64,000 bases of DNA from NCBI GenBank assembly GCA_012064415.1, contig SSNU01000117.1, positions 374,364-438,363 on the forward strand, written 5' to 3'. Under the pieces are notes generated by a model. The model saw only the letters and a list, made by a program, of their open reading frames with translations. It did not search any database and was not told the origin of the DNA. Shown here piece by piece: positions 1 to 10,756 of this stretch; the first letter of the stretch is position 1, and every line of letters starts with the position of its first letter. Position numbers and translations under genes: made by a program. This DNA comes from Gyrodactylus bullatarudis (lineage: Eukaryota > Platyhelminthes > Monogenea > Gyrodactylidea > Gyrodactylidae).

Positions 1-429
1 CTGGCGAACCATGAAGTAGAATATAAGCCAGACGGTGTCAATGCACAGAACTGCAGGAGAGATATTTATTTATTTTGAAATTTTTAAAATGATTTTAAAT
101 TCTGAAATAATTCTTGGTCTGTCATTAATTTAAAAAAATATGATCAAAAAGATTTGGTCAAGTTAGAGATGATATGGGCGAAATACAAGTTACTGAACCA
201 GGGCATACAAAAAGTTATCCGATTCCAAAGTTGTAAGTTATAATATTCGGGATCTGGCTTCTCTATACAGCTCCATACGCTACTCCCTCTCAGAGCCCGC
301 TTTCAGATAAATTTAAGCATTTTTAAAGATATGAAAATATCTCAGATTGGTACTTATCAATTTATATCAGATAACGATAACTATTTTGTAACTTTTAGAT
401 AACCAAAGAATTTATAAATAAAAATCTAT
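1..429. other. no recognisable feature
   Basis: AT-rich sequence with no open frame or repeat that I can relate to anything else in the window. Confidence 0.5.
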
Positions 430-930
430 TTGAAATTTTTGAATTTTCCCCTAACAATGTTCCAAGCCTCAATCAAAAATTGATGTTTTAACTGAGAAAA
501 ACACATTTTTCAAAGTCAAAATGAAAATTTTTCCTGTAAAATTCATTGAAAAAAACTTGGCGCGTGTTCGAAAATTTTCATTTTCCCTCTCCCACTTTCA
601 AATCAACAAAAATTTTCAGCTCAAAATTCGAAAAAATGGGATTTTGGCGCCAAATGGGAATTTGACAAATGACCATATTTTTCATAAAAATAATTTTTTT
701 CATATTTCTTTTCTTCAAATGGTAAAAGTGGGCAGCATGAGTAGGATTCCAGAAAATCTTTAACAAATTCGAATTCTTGATGAAAATATCGAGATTTCTG
801 TAAAAATGATAGATTCCCAACTTCATATCAATTAGCTTTATATCAGAACAAACTCAAAGACGTATGGTTTTATAGGAAATAATGCTTAGTTTTCAATTAG
901 GTTCAAATTTTAACGAACCAATCCGTTGGT
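430..930. repeat. dispersed repeat R1, longer copy
   Basis: This stretch is matched by 27050-27310. Both copies hold 'caatgttcca', then 'aaaaattgatgttttaac', then 'caaagtcaaaatgaaaattt', and further on 'cgtatggttttatagga'. The copy at 27 kb lacks the middle. The open frames here (521-763 on plus, 578-826 on minus) overlap each other and have no recognisable content, so I treat them as chance frames. Element class unknown. Confidence 0.6.
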
Positions 931-945
931 CTTAAAACTAGCTAA

Positions 946-2049
946 TATACCATTTTCAGATCGTTTTCAAAAGTTTACAAATGAATTTTGAAAATATCCA
1001 ATTAGATTTCATACTTTTCCAAATAGATTTCCTATTAGTCAAAAAATAATTTCAGGGGAGGGTTTTTACAATTGGATTTTGAACTTATGAAAATGAATTT
1101 CAAAGATTTCAAATTAGGGTCTGTCTAAAGATTTCCAGTTAGACAGTAAGAAAATCCAAATGAAACATGAATAAATATAATTGAAATTCAATTTAAGGTC
1201 AAATATTATTCTTCCTTCGATAATTACAGGTTATTTAGATATTTTCATCATGAAAATTTCTCATTAGACCTTCAACAAATCAAGTCAAATGTACACTTAT
1301 GCAAACCGATTTCAAACTTATCCAATTAGATTTCGACTTTTTTCATTTTATGCCTAATCTTAATTTATTTACACTTTTCCGCATTGAAATTTCTCACTGC
1401 ATAATATGTTATTTTATAAAGTTAGTTTTCAATGATTTATTTAAATCTTGATTTGACTATGAAAAATATATATTCTTTTAAATCTAGAAGCGCCATAACG
1501 CAACCAGAATAGTCGCATCAGGATTTTTAAAAAGCTTTTAAAAAAATAATTACTAATTTATAAATCATTGAAAACTAACTTTATAAAATAACATATTATG
1601 CAGTGAGAAATTTCAATGCGGAAAAGTGTAAATAAATTAAGATTAGGCATAAAATGAAAAAAGTCGAAATCTAATTGGATAAGTTTGAAATCGGTTTGCA
1701 TAAGTGTACATTTGACTTGATTTGTTGAAGGTCTAATGAGAAATTTTCATGATGAAAATATCTAAATAACCTGTAATTATCGAAGGAAGAATAATATTTG
1801 ACCTTAAATTGAATTTCAATTATATTTATTCATGTTTCATTTGGATTTTCTTACTGTCTAACTGGAAATCTTTAGCCCCTAATTTGAAATCTTTGAAATT
1901 CATTTTCATAAGTTCAAAATCCAATTGTAAAAACCTCCCCTGAAATTATTTTTTGACTAATAGGAAATCTATTTGGAAAAGTATGAAATCTAATTGGATA
2001 CTTTCAAAATTCATTTGTAAACTTTTGAAAACGATCTGAAAATGGTATA
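946..2049. repeat. 1.1-kb palindrome (foldback element)
   Basis: A near-perfect inverted repeat with arms of about 490 bp (946-1440 and 1561-2049) around a spacer of about 120 bp. The outer ends read TATACCATTTTCAGATCG and its complement. The inner ends meet at 'caatgattta' and 'taaatcattg'. Differences between arms are few, for example around 1126-1136 against 1873-1878. No coding capacity is visible. A TA or TATA target duplication cannot be told apart from the arm ends. The near-identity of the arms suggests a young element or gene conversion. Confidence 0.85.
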
Positions 2050-2179
2050 GTCTTAAGACTATCAAAAGCAACAAGATTAACGGTAGCATAGATATAAATC
2101 TTCTTTAACTATTCATTGTTGTCCAGAAATTTTAAATCAAATCCATATAATTAGTGTTTATATTTCTGTTAATAGAAAT

Positions 2180-5100
2180 TTATTTTTTTCCTACATTCAA
2201 ACTTAATTTAGGAATAGAAAATTCAGCCAATTTCGAGACAACTTTGACAATGGTAGCATTCGAATCGTACTCCTTCATTACCTTTCTGAGATGATCGCCC
2301 ATGTCAATCATGTCTGGATACTTTTTCAGGAACCTTGAGGTGTACTCATCTGGATTTCTCTAGAGAATCAAGACCCAAAACTTACGAATAGGTACAACTC
2401 GTTTTGATAGTTTGCCAATAACTCATGCATATAGAGGTTAGCCTGGCACACTCTCTCCTTGAGATAAGAGTAAGAATCAATATCTGCTTACCTCGTGTAA
2501 CTTATTTTCGTGAGCCTCAAGCTTCCCTCTGATGTTGTCTGCCTTTTCATTGAAGCCCTGGGAGAATTTCGCCTTCTCTGCATCGTTGAGCTTAGACTCT
2601 TTCAGGAATGATTCCACCTTCTTTTTATATGAATCTAACTGCTTCAATAAATCCTTTCTGTTGAGTTGTTTCTTTGTCTTAATTTGGTCATCAATGTCTG
2701 AAAGGATTGGAGCAGTTATCTTATTGAATGCCTTCTCCTTTAAAATAATAAAGTTTATTGGCCACGAATTGTTGAATAAATGCTCTTGTCCAGATCTTAT
2801 ATACAGCAATTCTTGGTGAATTTGGAAAATTTAAGAAATAAATATTCGGAGACAATTTAAATTTCGAGATGGCGCGATTTTTTCATTTTCTTAAACTTTG
2901 AGTAGAAAAATTTGGTTGATTTCAAGGTGTATGAAGAATCAAATGGTATTGAGATTTATGTGCGAAAGTCTACTTCCTATTTATCGGTCATTTTTACTGT
3001 TTGGAAATTGATAAATAAAAGTGATTAATCGGAATGACGGTTATTTTCAAAAAGAAATGAATAAGAATTAATTAATTTCCATGTTCATTGATGGTCAAAC
3101 ATTTGATTCCTTTCCCACCGTGAAATCAACAAAAAATTTCATCTCAAAGTTTAAAAAAATGAAAAAATCGCGCCAGCTCGAAATTTAAAATGTGTTCGAA
3201 AAATATTTTTTCTTAAATCAGTGAAAGTGTTCCTTTTGGATCGGTTTCCAAAAAAAGATATTCAGAAGATTTTGATATCTTTTTGTAAAACTCTAAAATT
3301 CACCTACATTTTCTTATAAATATAGTCGTGGACAAAATTGAAGGTACCCCATGTCATTATTTTTGAATTTTAACATGTCTTCTTTATCTAGTTCTCAATC
3401 AACCTCGCTTTTTCCCAAATAATTGAAAAAATATTCTATTTTAATTATAAATAAAATTGGATAAGAACCATTCTTCAGCTAGTTCATAATATGGGGGAAA
3501 ATAAACTATCTAACAGATTCGTTTGGACAAAATTGTAGGTACCCCTAATTGAATTAATATTTATATCTAATTCAGAGCAAATTTGATTTCAATAAATTTA
3601 GATAAGCATTTTGAATTCTATTGGCTATCATAATGCATCTGAATTTCGATATTATTATGTTAGTTAATAGTAAAAATTCGACATTACTCCCATCATGACA
3701 GGCTTAAACCAAGGAACACGAAAAGAGTACTCTTTTGATTTGAAGGAAAGGATTATTCAACAATATAATCAAGGAGATGGCTATGGCAAGGTTGCGAAAT
3801 TGTTCAAGATTCATAAGAATACTGTTCGTAACATTGTTCTCAAATTTAAACGAACAGGAACATTAACTGCTTTACCCGGTAGAGGTCGTAAGCGCAAGTT
3901 GGACGAGAATTCTCGAAGAAAGATGATTAGGATTGTTAAAAAAGATCCTAAAACTAATAGCAAGGATCTAAAAAAGGACTTTGATGAAAGCGGATTGACA
4001 GTCTCAGATCGTACTATTCGACGCTACCTAGTACAAAATGAACTTTATGGGCGACGACCAAGACGAAAACCCCTTCTGAAGATATCACATAAAAAAGCAC
4101 GGCTAGTATTCGCTAAAAAGCACATAATTAGTCCAGATTCCTTCTTTGATAATGTCTTATGGACAGATGAGACTAAAATAGAGCTTTTCGGAAAAGCAGA
4201 TCAGCTTTATGTTAGACGACCAGTTAACTGCCAATTCGAAGAAAAGTACACCCTGCCTACAGTGAAACACGGAGGAGGTTCGATAAGGCTTCGGGGCTGT
4301 TTCTCTTCTTCAGGCACTGGCTCTCTTTACAAGATTACTGGTAACATGAATTCTCAAATCTATCAGTCAATTCTTGAACAAAATGTTGAATCAAGTATTG
4401 AGGCTTTGAACATGGATGTGGGCAGCTGGATTCTTCAGCAAGACAATGATCCAAAGCACACATCCAAAAGTACTAAAGAATGGTTGGCTAATAAAGGCTG
4501 GAGGGTTCTAGACTGGCCTGCAATGAGTCCAGACCTGAACCCTATTGAAAATCTTTGGAGAAACTTGAAGAAATCTGTTGCCAAACGAAGCCCGAAAAAT
4601 CTTGCTCAACTTGAAGAATATGCGAAAGAAGAATGGGCTAATATTGATCTAAGCTGTTGCAAGAAACTTGTCCAAGGCTACAAGAAACGACTTGAAGCGG
4701 TGATCTCTGTAAAAGGTGCATCAACAAGTATTAACCTGAAAAATCTATAGGGGTACCTTCAATTATGACCAGATATTTTCATAATGAATTTTGAATAAAT
4801 TTTATAATTTTCACAAATATGAAATTTTGAAGAATCTGATATATTAGTAGACCTGTTATCTATAACATATCTTGATTTCAATCAAATTGGTAAGGAATAA
4901 AGTATTAAAAATTATTTTTTTTATGAAATTAAAAGGGGTACCTTCAATTTTGTCCACGACTGTATATTAAGTTGGTGTTTGGTCCGAAGTGAACCGACGA
5001 AAACGGAGCTTTAATCACTAAAAAAACTTCGCGAAAGTTAACCATGTGAGTTAAAAAATAGCTCTACATTCATTTTTACATACCCTTTCTTTGGCGTACA

Positions 5101-7722
5101 ATTCTTCCAAATGCATCATGGCTTTGGCTTCAAGGGGTGGCAAAAGTATTGACTTTTGCTCTTCATCAAATGTTGAGACATAATCAGTCAGATATTTGCG
5201 CAAATCAGTCATGTTTTTAAATACAGATAGCTAGAAATGATCATTAAAACAACCAAACTTGTTTCTCAGTATCTGTTATTGCATTTTCAAATAAATTATC
5301 AAGTTTTGTGTCATTCTATAGAGATTATCTTGCTATGGGATTTACCCTTTCTTTGATTTTCTTCAAGTTAATTAGGTATATTTTGATTTCTTCCAGTTTA
5401 TTTCTCAAATTCTCCAACATAGCATCGCTAGGTCCAATGATTTTCTGAGTTAATTTACTCATTGGTATTTTTATCCTCGTCTCCCAATTATTGAGAATGT
5501 TGTCGATTTGTGAAATTGTGGTTAATTTCTGAAATATTCCAGGTTACCAATCACAATTACCTTGTCAATTTCCTCTCTGAAATCCTTAAGAATTTCATCA
5601 TAAGACATTTGATTCCTGGTACTGATCTGATCGTTTTGCGTTTTTATTTTTGAGATCATAATCTCCTTTTGCTTCTGATATTTTTCTATGATCCTTTTTT
5701 CGAGAACGGGATAATTTACTAGTGAATCCTGGAGCCATTTCGTGCTATCCGACTGTGTTTTCATCCAGGTACTCTCAAAGTCATCAAGATTAATAAGTTT
5801 ATTTTCATCTTCAAATAACACCTAAAGGAAATAAGTTAACGTACGAAATTACCTTGTCTAGAGCCCTTGAAACCTTTTCTATTTCCGAGTGAACATTGCC
5901 CACGTCAACAACCTGAAATTTAAATCTTCATGACTCACTTCAATCCTTGAGTTAATGTAATTTTGAGCAGCTTTAAGGTCCGATTCGAATTGGCTCTTGA
6001 AATCATCTAATAAGGCTTTTGTATCTGAATTTTTCTTGATAGATTTCTCAAATTCTTCTCGATATGTTTTGTACAGACTCTCTGACAATGTTTTGAAGTC
6101 CTTCCAGTTGTTTTCATTGTTAGAAAGCTAAAAGTTAAAGAACCCAGAATACCTGTTGGATTTCCTTTCTCAATTCTCGAGATAATGTATCTTTGACTTC
6201 AAGGTTTTTAACCTGTTCATTAGCTTCACTTATAGTCTTTATGTCTGGCTTAAAGTCTTTCAATTTGGCAAAGAGTATCATGTACGACTCAAGCCATTGG
6301 CCACAGGTTATTGGCTTACCATTTGATAAACACTTTCGTATTTTTTCTGGCTTGAAGAATTCATCGGCGAATTTCTTTATTTCCTCGTCAAATTCAGGAG
6401 TTACACACTCCTTATTTTCTGTACGATAGCCAGGATGTGGCATCAGAGTGCATGTGATATTCGAAAAGTAATTCTTGAGGTTATCTCTAGAAAGGTTGTT
6501 ATTCTCCTTGACATCATCGTTGAGAAAACTGTCCAGATACTTTCGACCTCCTTCGAGTCCGTACGAATATTCGTCAATGAACTGCCAATCTCGAACTAGG
6601 AAGTGGAGTTCCTGAAACTTTGTTCCCATTACGTTGTATTTTGCCAGTGAGGTTAGGTTATCGAGGTCACTCTCGTCAATTTTATTCTGGACGTTGTAAA
6701 TTTGTAGGGAACTCAGAATTGTACTTATCATGAACATGGTGGCACACTCGTTGAGATCTGTGGTTTTATCGAATGACCCCTCAGTGTCCATAATGAAAAT
6801 GGCCACTTTTGATTTATCATCCTCGATAATAAGTGGCCTATTCCAGATACAAATACCCCTGGTGGTGGATTTTGTACCGCTCTTCCATAGGAATCCTTTC
6901 TGAAGTAGGTTTTCATTCTTTAAATGACTCAGAACCTTGTTGAGAAAGAAAGATTTTCCAGTACGAGACTTTCCAGAGATGCTGTAGACACAGATAGGGA
7001 GGTCATGTAGGTTCTTTTGAGAGAAAATGTCTCTAATTTTATCAAGTTTAAGTGAAATTTCCCCTGTTGGAGACTTTTCAATTATCTGAATTGGCTTGCC
7101 ACTGGTAAAGATGTCTTCGATTCGATCCTTTCCATCGGCAATGAATTCATCAACTCGATCCTATTTTAAAATCAAATAATTAATTTTTCCTACATTTCGT
7201 GCTCTTGTTGATTAAAAAGGGGAAAATCAATCAATGCTAATTAGAATTATAATAATAGTGATGACTGTTCAAAATTTCATGAAGATTTCGTTTTTGGTAT
7301 TCATATAGAATTTTGTTTATTTTAAGAATTAAACCCCATTCGATCCAATCAATATCAAATTCTCGATACTCTCTTTCGAGGATAAAGTTGGTCCGAGCAT
7401 CGTGAAATTGTTACAGGGTGAAGATCATAATAAATTTATGAGAATACAAAACTTTTTTTTAACTTTAAAAGATAACTTAAAAGATTCTTAAGACTCTCAA
7501 GAACCATGAACCCTACCCCTTTTTTCAACATTTGATAGAACTAATCAGAGAAGATAAAATATATTCAAGTGAGCTCGTTAAGACAGTTAGATGGAATTTA
7601 TAAAATGAAAACTCACTGCACATTTTGATAGGAACTCTTTCTATGTTTAGAAATTCTTGTTAGAAATAGGCTTCAACTCATTAATTGTTAATAAATGAAT
7701 GACTTACGAATTTCTCAGGCAT
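2180..7722 (-). CDS. atlastin/GBP-family dynamin-like GTPase, 11 exons
   Basis: Exons on the minus strand: 7708-7722, 6153-7160, 5939-6127, 5853-5912, 5561-5821, 5346-5528, 5259-5315, 5084-5230, 2492-2737, 2386-2457, 2180-2359. Every exon is a multiple of three and the joined frame is 805 codons starting MPEKF and ending at TAA. The GTPase domain has the P-loop SGKSRTGKS (about residues 67-75, with the arginine typical of atlastins), switch II MDTEGSF (about 129-135) and the LVRDW guanine-specificity motif (about 193-197). The next ~450 residues are charged and helical with no membrane hairpin, so the protein is built more like a soluble guanylate-binding protein than an ER-anchored atlastin. 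Introns are 25-34 bp except intron 1 (547 bp) and intron 8 (2346 bp, 2738-5083). Intron 8 contains a MITE and a Tc1 element. Exon joins were made by eye from GT/AG signals and agree with the paralogue at 15-17 kb. Confidence 0.85.
2854..3192. mobile_element. small inverted-repeat element (MITE) in intron 8
   Basis: Arms of about 75 bp (2854-2927 and 3115-3192) are inverted copies. The left holds 'aaatttcgagatggcgcgat' and the right the complement of 'aaatttcgagctggcgcgat'. The start of this arm is also found alone at about 31515-31545. No coding capacity. It sits inside the expanded intron of the atlastin-like gene. Confidence 0.65.
3323..4962 (+). mobile_element. complete Tc1-family transposon
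   Basis: The element is bounded by TA dinucleotides (3321-3322 and 4963-4964). Outer ends read 'agtcgtggacaaaattgaag' on the left and its complement on the right. The sequence ggacaaaattg-aggtacccc recurs internally at 3524-3544 and, inverted, at about 4750-4770. The ends therefore have the inner/outer direct-repeat (IR/DR) layout seen in some Tc1 elements. One uninterrupted transposase gene lies between. It is inserted antisense to the atlastin-like gene, in its intron 8. Confidence 0.9.
3695..4750 (+). CDS. Tc1-type transposase (DD34E), intact
   Basis: A 351-residue protein of full family length, cutting and pasting its element at TA sites in the nucleus. The N-terminus (about residues 8-120) is the paired-like double helix-turn-helix that binds the terminal repeats, joined by a basic GRPR-like stretch (PGRGRKRK, about 61-68). 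The catalytic triad is D158 (LWTDETKIELFG), D250 (QQDNDPKHTS) and E285 (SPDLNPIENLW), with 34 residues between the last two. A glycine-rich segment (KHGGGSIRLRG) lies between them; the usual 'VMVWG' reads 'IRLRG' here. There is no stop or frameshift. The start was chosen as the first ATG after the left repeats. The stop codon lies directly at the inner right repeat. Possibly functional, though the altered GGGS-VMVWG segment is a caution. Confidence 0.92.
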   Translation: MTGLNQGTRKEYSFDLKERIIQQYNQGDGYGKVAKLFKIHKNTVRNIVLKFKRTGTLTALPGRGRKRKLDENSRRKMIRIVKKDPKTNSKDLKKDFDESGLTVSDRTIRRYLVQNELYGRRPRRKPLLKISHKKARLVFAKKHIISPDSFFDNVLWTDETKIELFGKADQLYVRRPVNCQFEEKYTLPTVKHGGGSIRLRGCFSSSGTGSLYKITGNMNSQIYQSILEQNVESSIEALNMDVGSWILQQDNDPKHTSKSTKEWLANKGWRVLDWPAMSPDLNPIENLWRNLKKSVAKRSPKNLAQLEEYAKEEWANIDLSCCKKLVQGYKKRLEAVISVKGASTSINLKNL

Positions 7723-8240
7723 AATTTCTAATTTCAACCTTGACTATCAACTCTTAAATACTTCTTGTTTCTAATTCACGCATCACTTCCTGTTATCCAG
7801 GGTTTGACAAGATTAAATCTTCACGTTTCAACCTTCCTTTCCTACGTAATTTAGAATTATAAATCTATAGTGTATAAATTGAAGATGAATGCTAATTCTG
7901 AGGTTTTTGAAAATTTAAATTTAAAAGTTAAACCTAACAGATGGACTTTAAGAAAAATCTCATCCCCTAAAGTTCAGGGATTAAAATTCTAAATTAAAGT
8001 CTATTTTATTTCAGTTAAAGTTATATAATTATTCTGTAAAAATGACCAATTTAAGCATAATCTTGAGTCAGAAAATATTACAACAACAATACTTGATTAT
8101 GATTGATTTATATCTTTCTAAACTCTTATTGGTCAGTGAAATTAGCAACAGAGGCATAGATATTAATTGGAACTCGGTTTACTTTTATTTTCATCCACAA
8201 AATTTTAATTATAAAGGTTGTTATTTAAATTTATCGTGCT
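7723..8240. other. 5' flank of the atlastin-like gene
   Basis: AT-rich, no feature recognised. The promoter of the gene at 2180-7722 should lie here, but no clear TATA box or initiator could be picked out. The frame at 8042-8278 on plus has no recognisable content. Confidence 0.4.
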
Positions 8241-9423
8241 TACCGAATCTGCCATTGGTTTCTGGCTATCTAATTTAGAAGAGGTGTAAAAATCAAATTT
8301 TTGAAATCTGTTTTTATACATAGTTTTTCCGTTTTCACATTTTAAGCAAAGCTTGCTTCAAAATCTAAATAGAAAAAATTTCCTCGTTTTCTGGGATGAA
8401 CTAACTAAACATTTGTTAAAATCTATTTCTATAACTTAACTGTATGGCAAGAAAAAATACATTTCTAATTCTAAAGTTTTTTCATTTAAGGCAATCAAAT
8501 ACTCACCTAACTTTCCAGGAATTGTCAATAAATCCAAATGACCCACTTCATCTTCTTTAATATTAAAAGACCTTCAAAATGAGGGGCTGGGTGTCATATA
8601 AGACTGTTATTTACATGATAGATTTCGGATCTACCCCACTGTTTATCATACTTTCTTTATAGGTGATGTAAGCATTTATTGTAGCACTCACAATGGTCTG
8701 CCAAAAGATATATGGGTACCATTTCTTTGACTTGTATGATGGCCTATATCTAGCAGTTAGTGAATCATGGATGTCAACTCCACCCATATATTTATTATAA
8801 GCAGATATTGTCTGGGGCTTCAAGATAGCTTTGAATTTCATCTCTTTCTTATTATAAGAATTAGTTTTGACCATAGGTTCGGCGGGGATATGAGTAGTGA
8901 TCATATAGACTAATCTTTTATCCATCCACTTTAGTAGGAGAAATGGTACCCATATATCTTTTGGCAGACCATTGTGAGTGCTACAATAAATGCTTACATC
9001 ACCTATAAAGAAAGTATGATAAACAGTGGGGTAGATCCGAAATCTATCATGTAAATAACAGTCTTATATGACACCCAGCCCCTCATTTTGAAGGTCTTTT
9101 AATATTAAAGAAGATGAAGTGGGTCATTTGGATTTATTGACAATTCCTGGAAAGTTAGGTGAGTATTTGATTGCCTTAAATGAAAAAACTTTAGAATTAG
9201 AAATGTATTTTTTCTTGCCATACAGTTAAGTTATAGAAATAGATTTTAACAAATGTTTAGTTAGTTCATCCCAGAAAACGAGGAAATTTTTTCTATTAGA
9301 TTTTGAAGCAAGCTTTGCTTAAAATGTGAAAACGGAAAAACTATGTATAAAAACAGATTTCAAAAATTTGATTTTTACACCTCTTCTAAATTAGATAGCC
9401 AGAAACCAATGGCAGATTCGGTA
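8241..9423. repeat. palindrome made from a piggyBac 3' end
   Basis: Arms 8241-8732 and 8939-9423 are inverted copies around a ~206-bp centre. Outer ends are 'taccgaatctgcc' and its complement. Inner ends are 'agatatatgggtaccattt' and its complement. The left arm plus centre encode the C-terminal part of a piggyBac transposase on the minus strand. A third, diverged copy of the outer part lies at 48255-48640. The structure looks like a head-to-head duplication of a piggyBac 3' end, followed by little divergence. Confidence 0.85.
8611..8925 (-). pseudogene. piggyBac transposase, C-terminal fragment
   Basis: A 104-residue open frame carrying the segment typical of the end of the piggyBac catalytic domain: AYNKYMGGVDIHDSL, then an Arg/Tyr/Lys stretch and KWYPYIFWQTIVSATINAYI. 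The N-terminal and catalytic Asp-containing parts are missing. The first codons lie in the palindrome centre and the rest in its left arm, so half of this coding sequence is also present inverted at 8939-9060. Too short to be an active transposase. Confidence 0.8.
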
Positions 9424-10250
9424 AACTCACAAAATTTTGTTGCCTTTTAAAATAAAAAAAATCTTTTCGGAAAGTTTATTTATCCTCTAAAACATGGTGA
9501 AAATTAAACAAAAAAAACCCAAAAATTCGAACAACACCTTTATTTGACTTTAACCCTCTCGTACCCAAAGGACATATGTATCCGCAGGAAGTTTTTATGA
9601 AATTTCTTAAGAAAAAATATTTTATAATAATTGACAGTCAACCTTCACGGATAAAATATTTCTTCAAGATATTCTCAGAAATTGGATGATTTCTAAGACT
9701 TGATGCAAAAATTTTAAAAATTTCATGTTTCGTCGCTAATAAGTAGATAGGAAAATTGTATTGAAATTGCTCAAAAAAAATTTTTTATATCAACACTTCA
9801 AATTTTCACTGCAGGATTATTACTATCCTGAACATGCTGATTTCATCTGATTGCGAAAAAACTTAGAGGATAACAATTACAGTTTTAGCGAAATTAATTT
9901 TTAAAATTTGGGAAATTGCATTTTTTTCCATAATCTCAGAAATTTTAGCGATTTTTTCAGATCACAGATTCGGGATCAGCACAAAATTTTACACCAGAAT
10001 CAGTTTAATTTACCCTTTTACTTTTTTTTGAATTTTTCATCACCCCCTGTGTTATATGGTTTAATGTTTCGAAATTTGTACATATGTTCATATTTTGTCA
10101 TTTACAAGGATATTATGTACAGAATCTTTATATTTATTTTAAAATTTATTTTTTATTATATATCAATAAATACATTGTCTAACAAAAAATGGCATGTATC
10201 ATACTGATGAGTATGCCCGAAATAAAGGCCTTATTTGTGAAATAACTCGT
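9424..10250. repeat. piggyBac-associated repeat tail
   Basis: This stretch continues the right arm outwards and is matched in pieces by 48640-48835, for example 'cacagattcgggatcagc', 'accagaatcagtttaattta' and 'cccctgtgtta'. At 9552 a TTAACCCT sequence resembles the end of a piggyBac-type element, but I found no partner end. No coding frame is supported. Confidence 0.5.
10199..10240 (+). ncRNA. orphan hammerhead-like motif
   Basis: CTGATGA (10204-10210), an 8-nt gap, GAAA (10219-10222), a near-palindrome AATAAaGGCCTTATT that could form stem III, and a possible 5-bp stem I (TCATA with TGTGA). Helix II has only one clear pair. It follows the same spacing as the PLE-linked motifs elsewhere in the window, but no PLE sequence is next to it. 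May be chance. Confidence 0.3.
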
Positions 10251-10756
10251 ATCATCTTCTTTCTTTATTCAAAAAGTTCACTTCAGAGTAGTCAGATCGT
10301 TATGTACTGTTGAATGCCTAAAAATGAAATTTCGGGTCTATTGTCCAAGAAATATTCTTTTTCAATTTCTTAGACCTCAATATGCAAAGTGATTACAATA
10401 AATTTCATACAGGATGCTTCTGGGAAATCAAATGACGAAGAATTGAACGAGGAGAATATAAAACTGAAATGGTGTAAATGAAATCAAAATTTGTATCCTA
10501 GACTTGCTAATTTAGCCCCATATATATTGACTCAACCAGTTTCTTCATTACCGAGTGATAGGATATTCAGTAATATTTGAAAACAGATTTTTGAACGAAC
10601 CTTTCATCGGAACATGTTTATGATAATATTTATTAATTGTAATAGAATTATTTGATATGAAATTATAAAAAATAATAATTTTATATGTAGTCTCGCTTGT
10701 CAGTAGTATTAGAATTAGAATTTGAACAAGTAATTGATAATTATAATGCGTTATAA
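10250..10756. other. no recognisable feature
   Basis: AT-rich DNA. The frame at 10548-10790 on minus has no recognisable content and runs into the terminal repeat of the next transposon. Confidence 0.4.

Noticed and set aside
2766..2795. A 30-bp extra exon in the atlastin-like gene
   Set aside because: It keeps frame, but the paralogue joins the flanking exons directly, so the simpler splice 5084 to 2737 is preferred.
6193..6429. Plus-strand frame inside the atlastin-like gene
   Set aside because: Antisense to exon 2 with no feature of its own.
8042..8278. Reading frame of 78 codons on plus
   Set aside because: Runs into the palindrome arm and has no recognisable motif.
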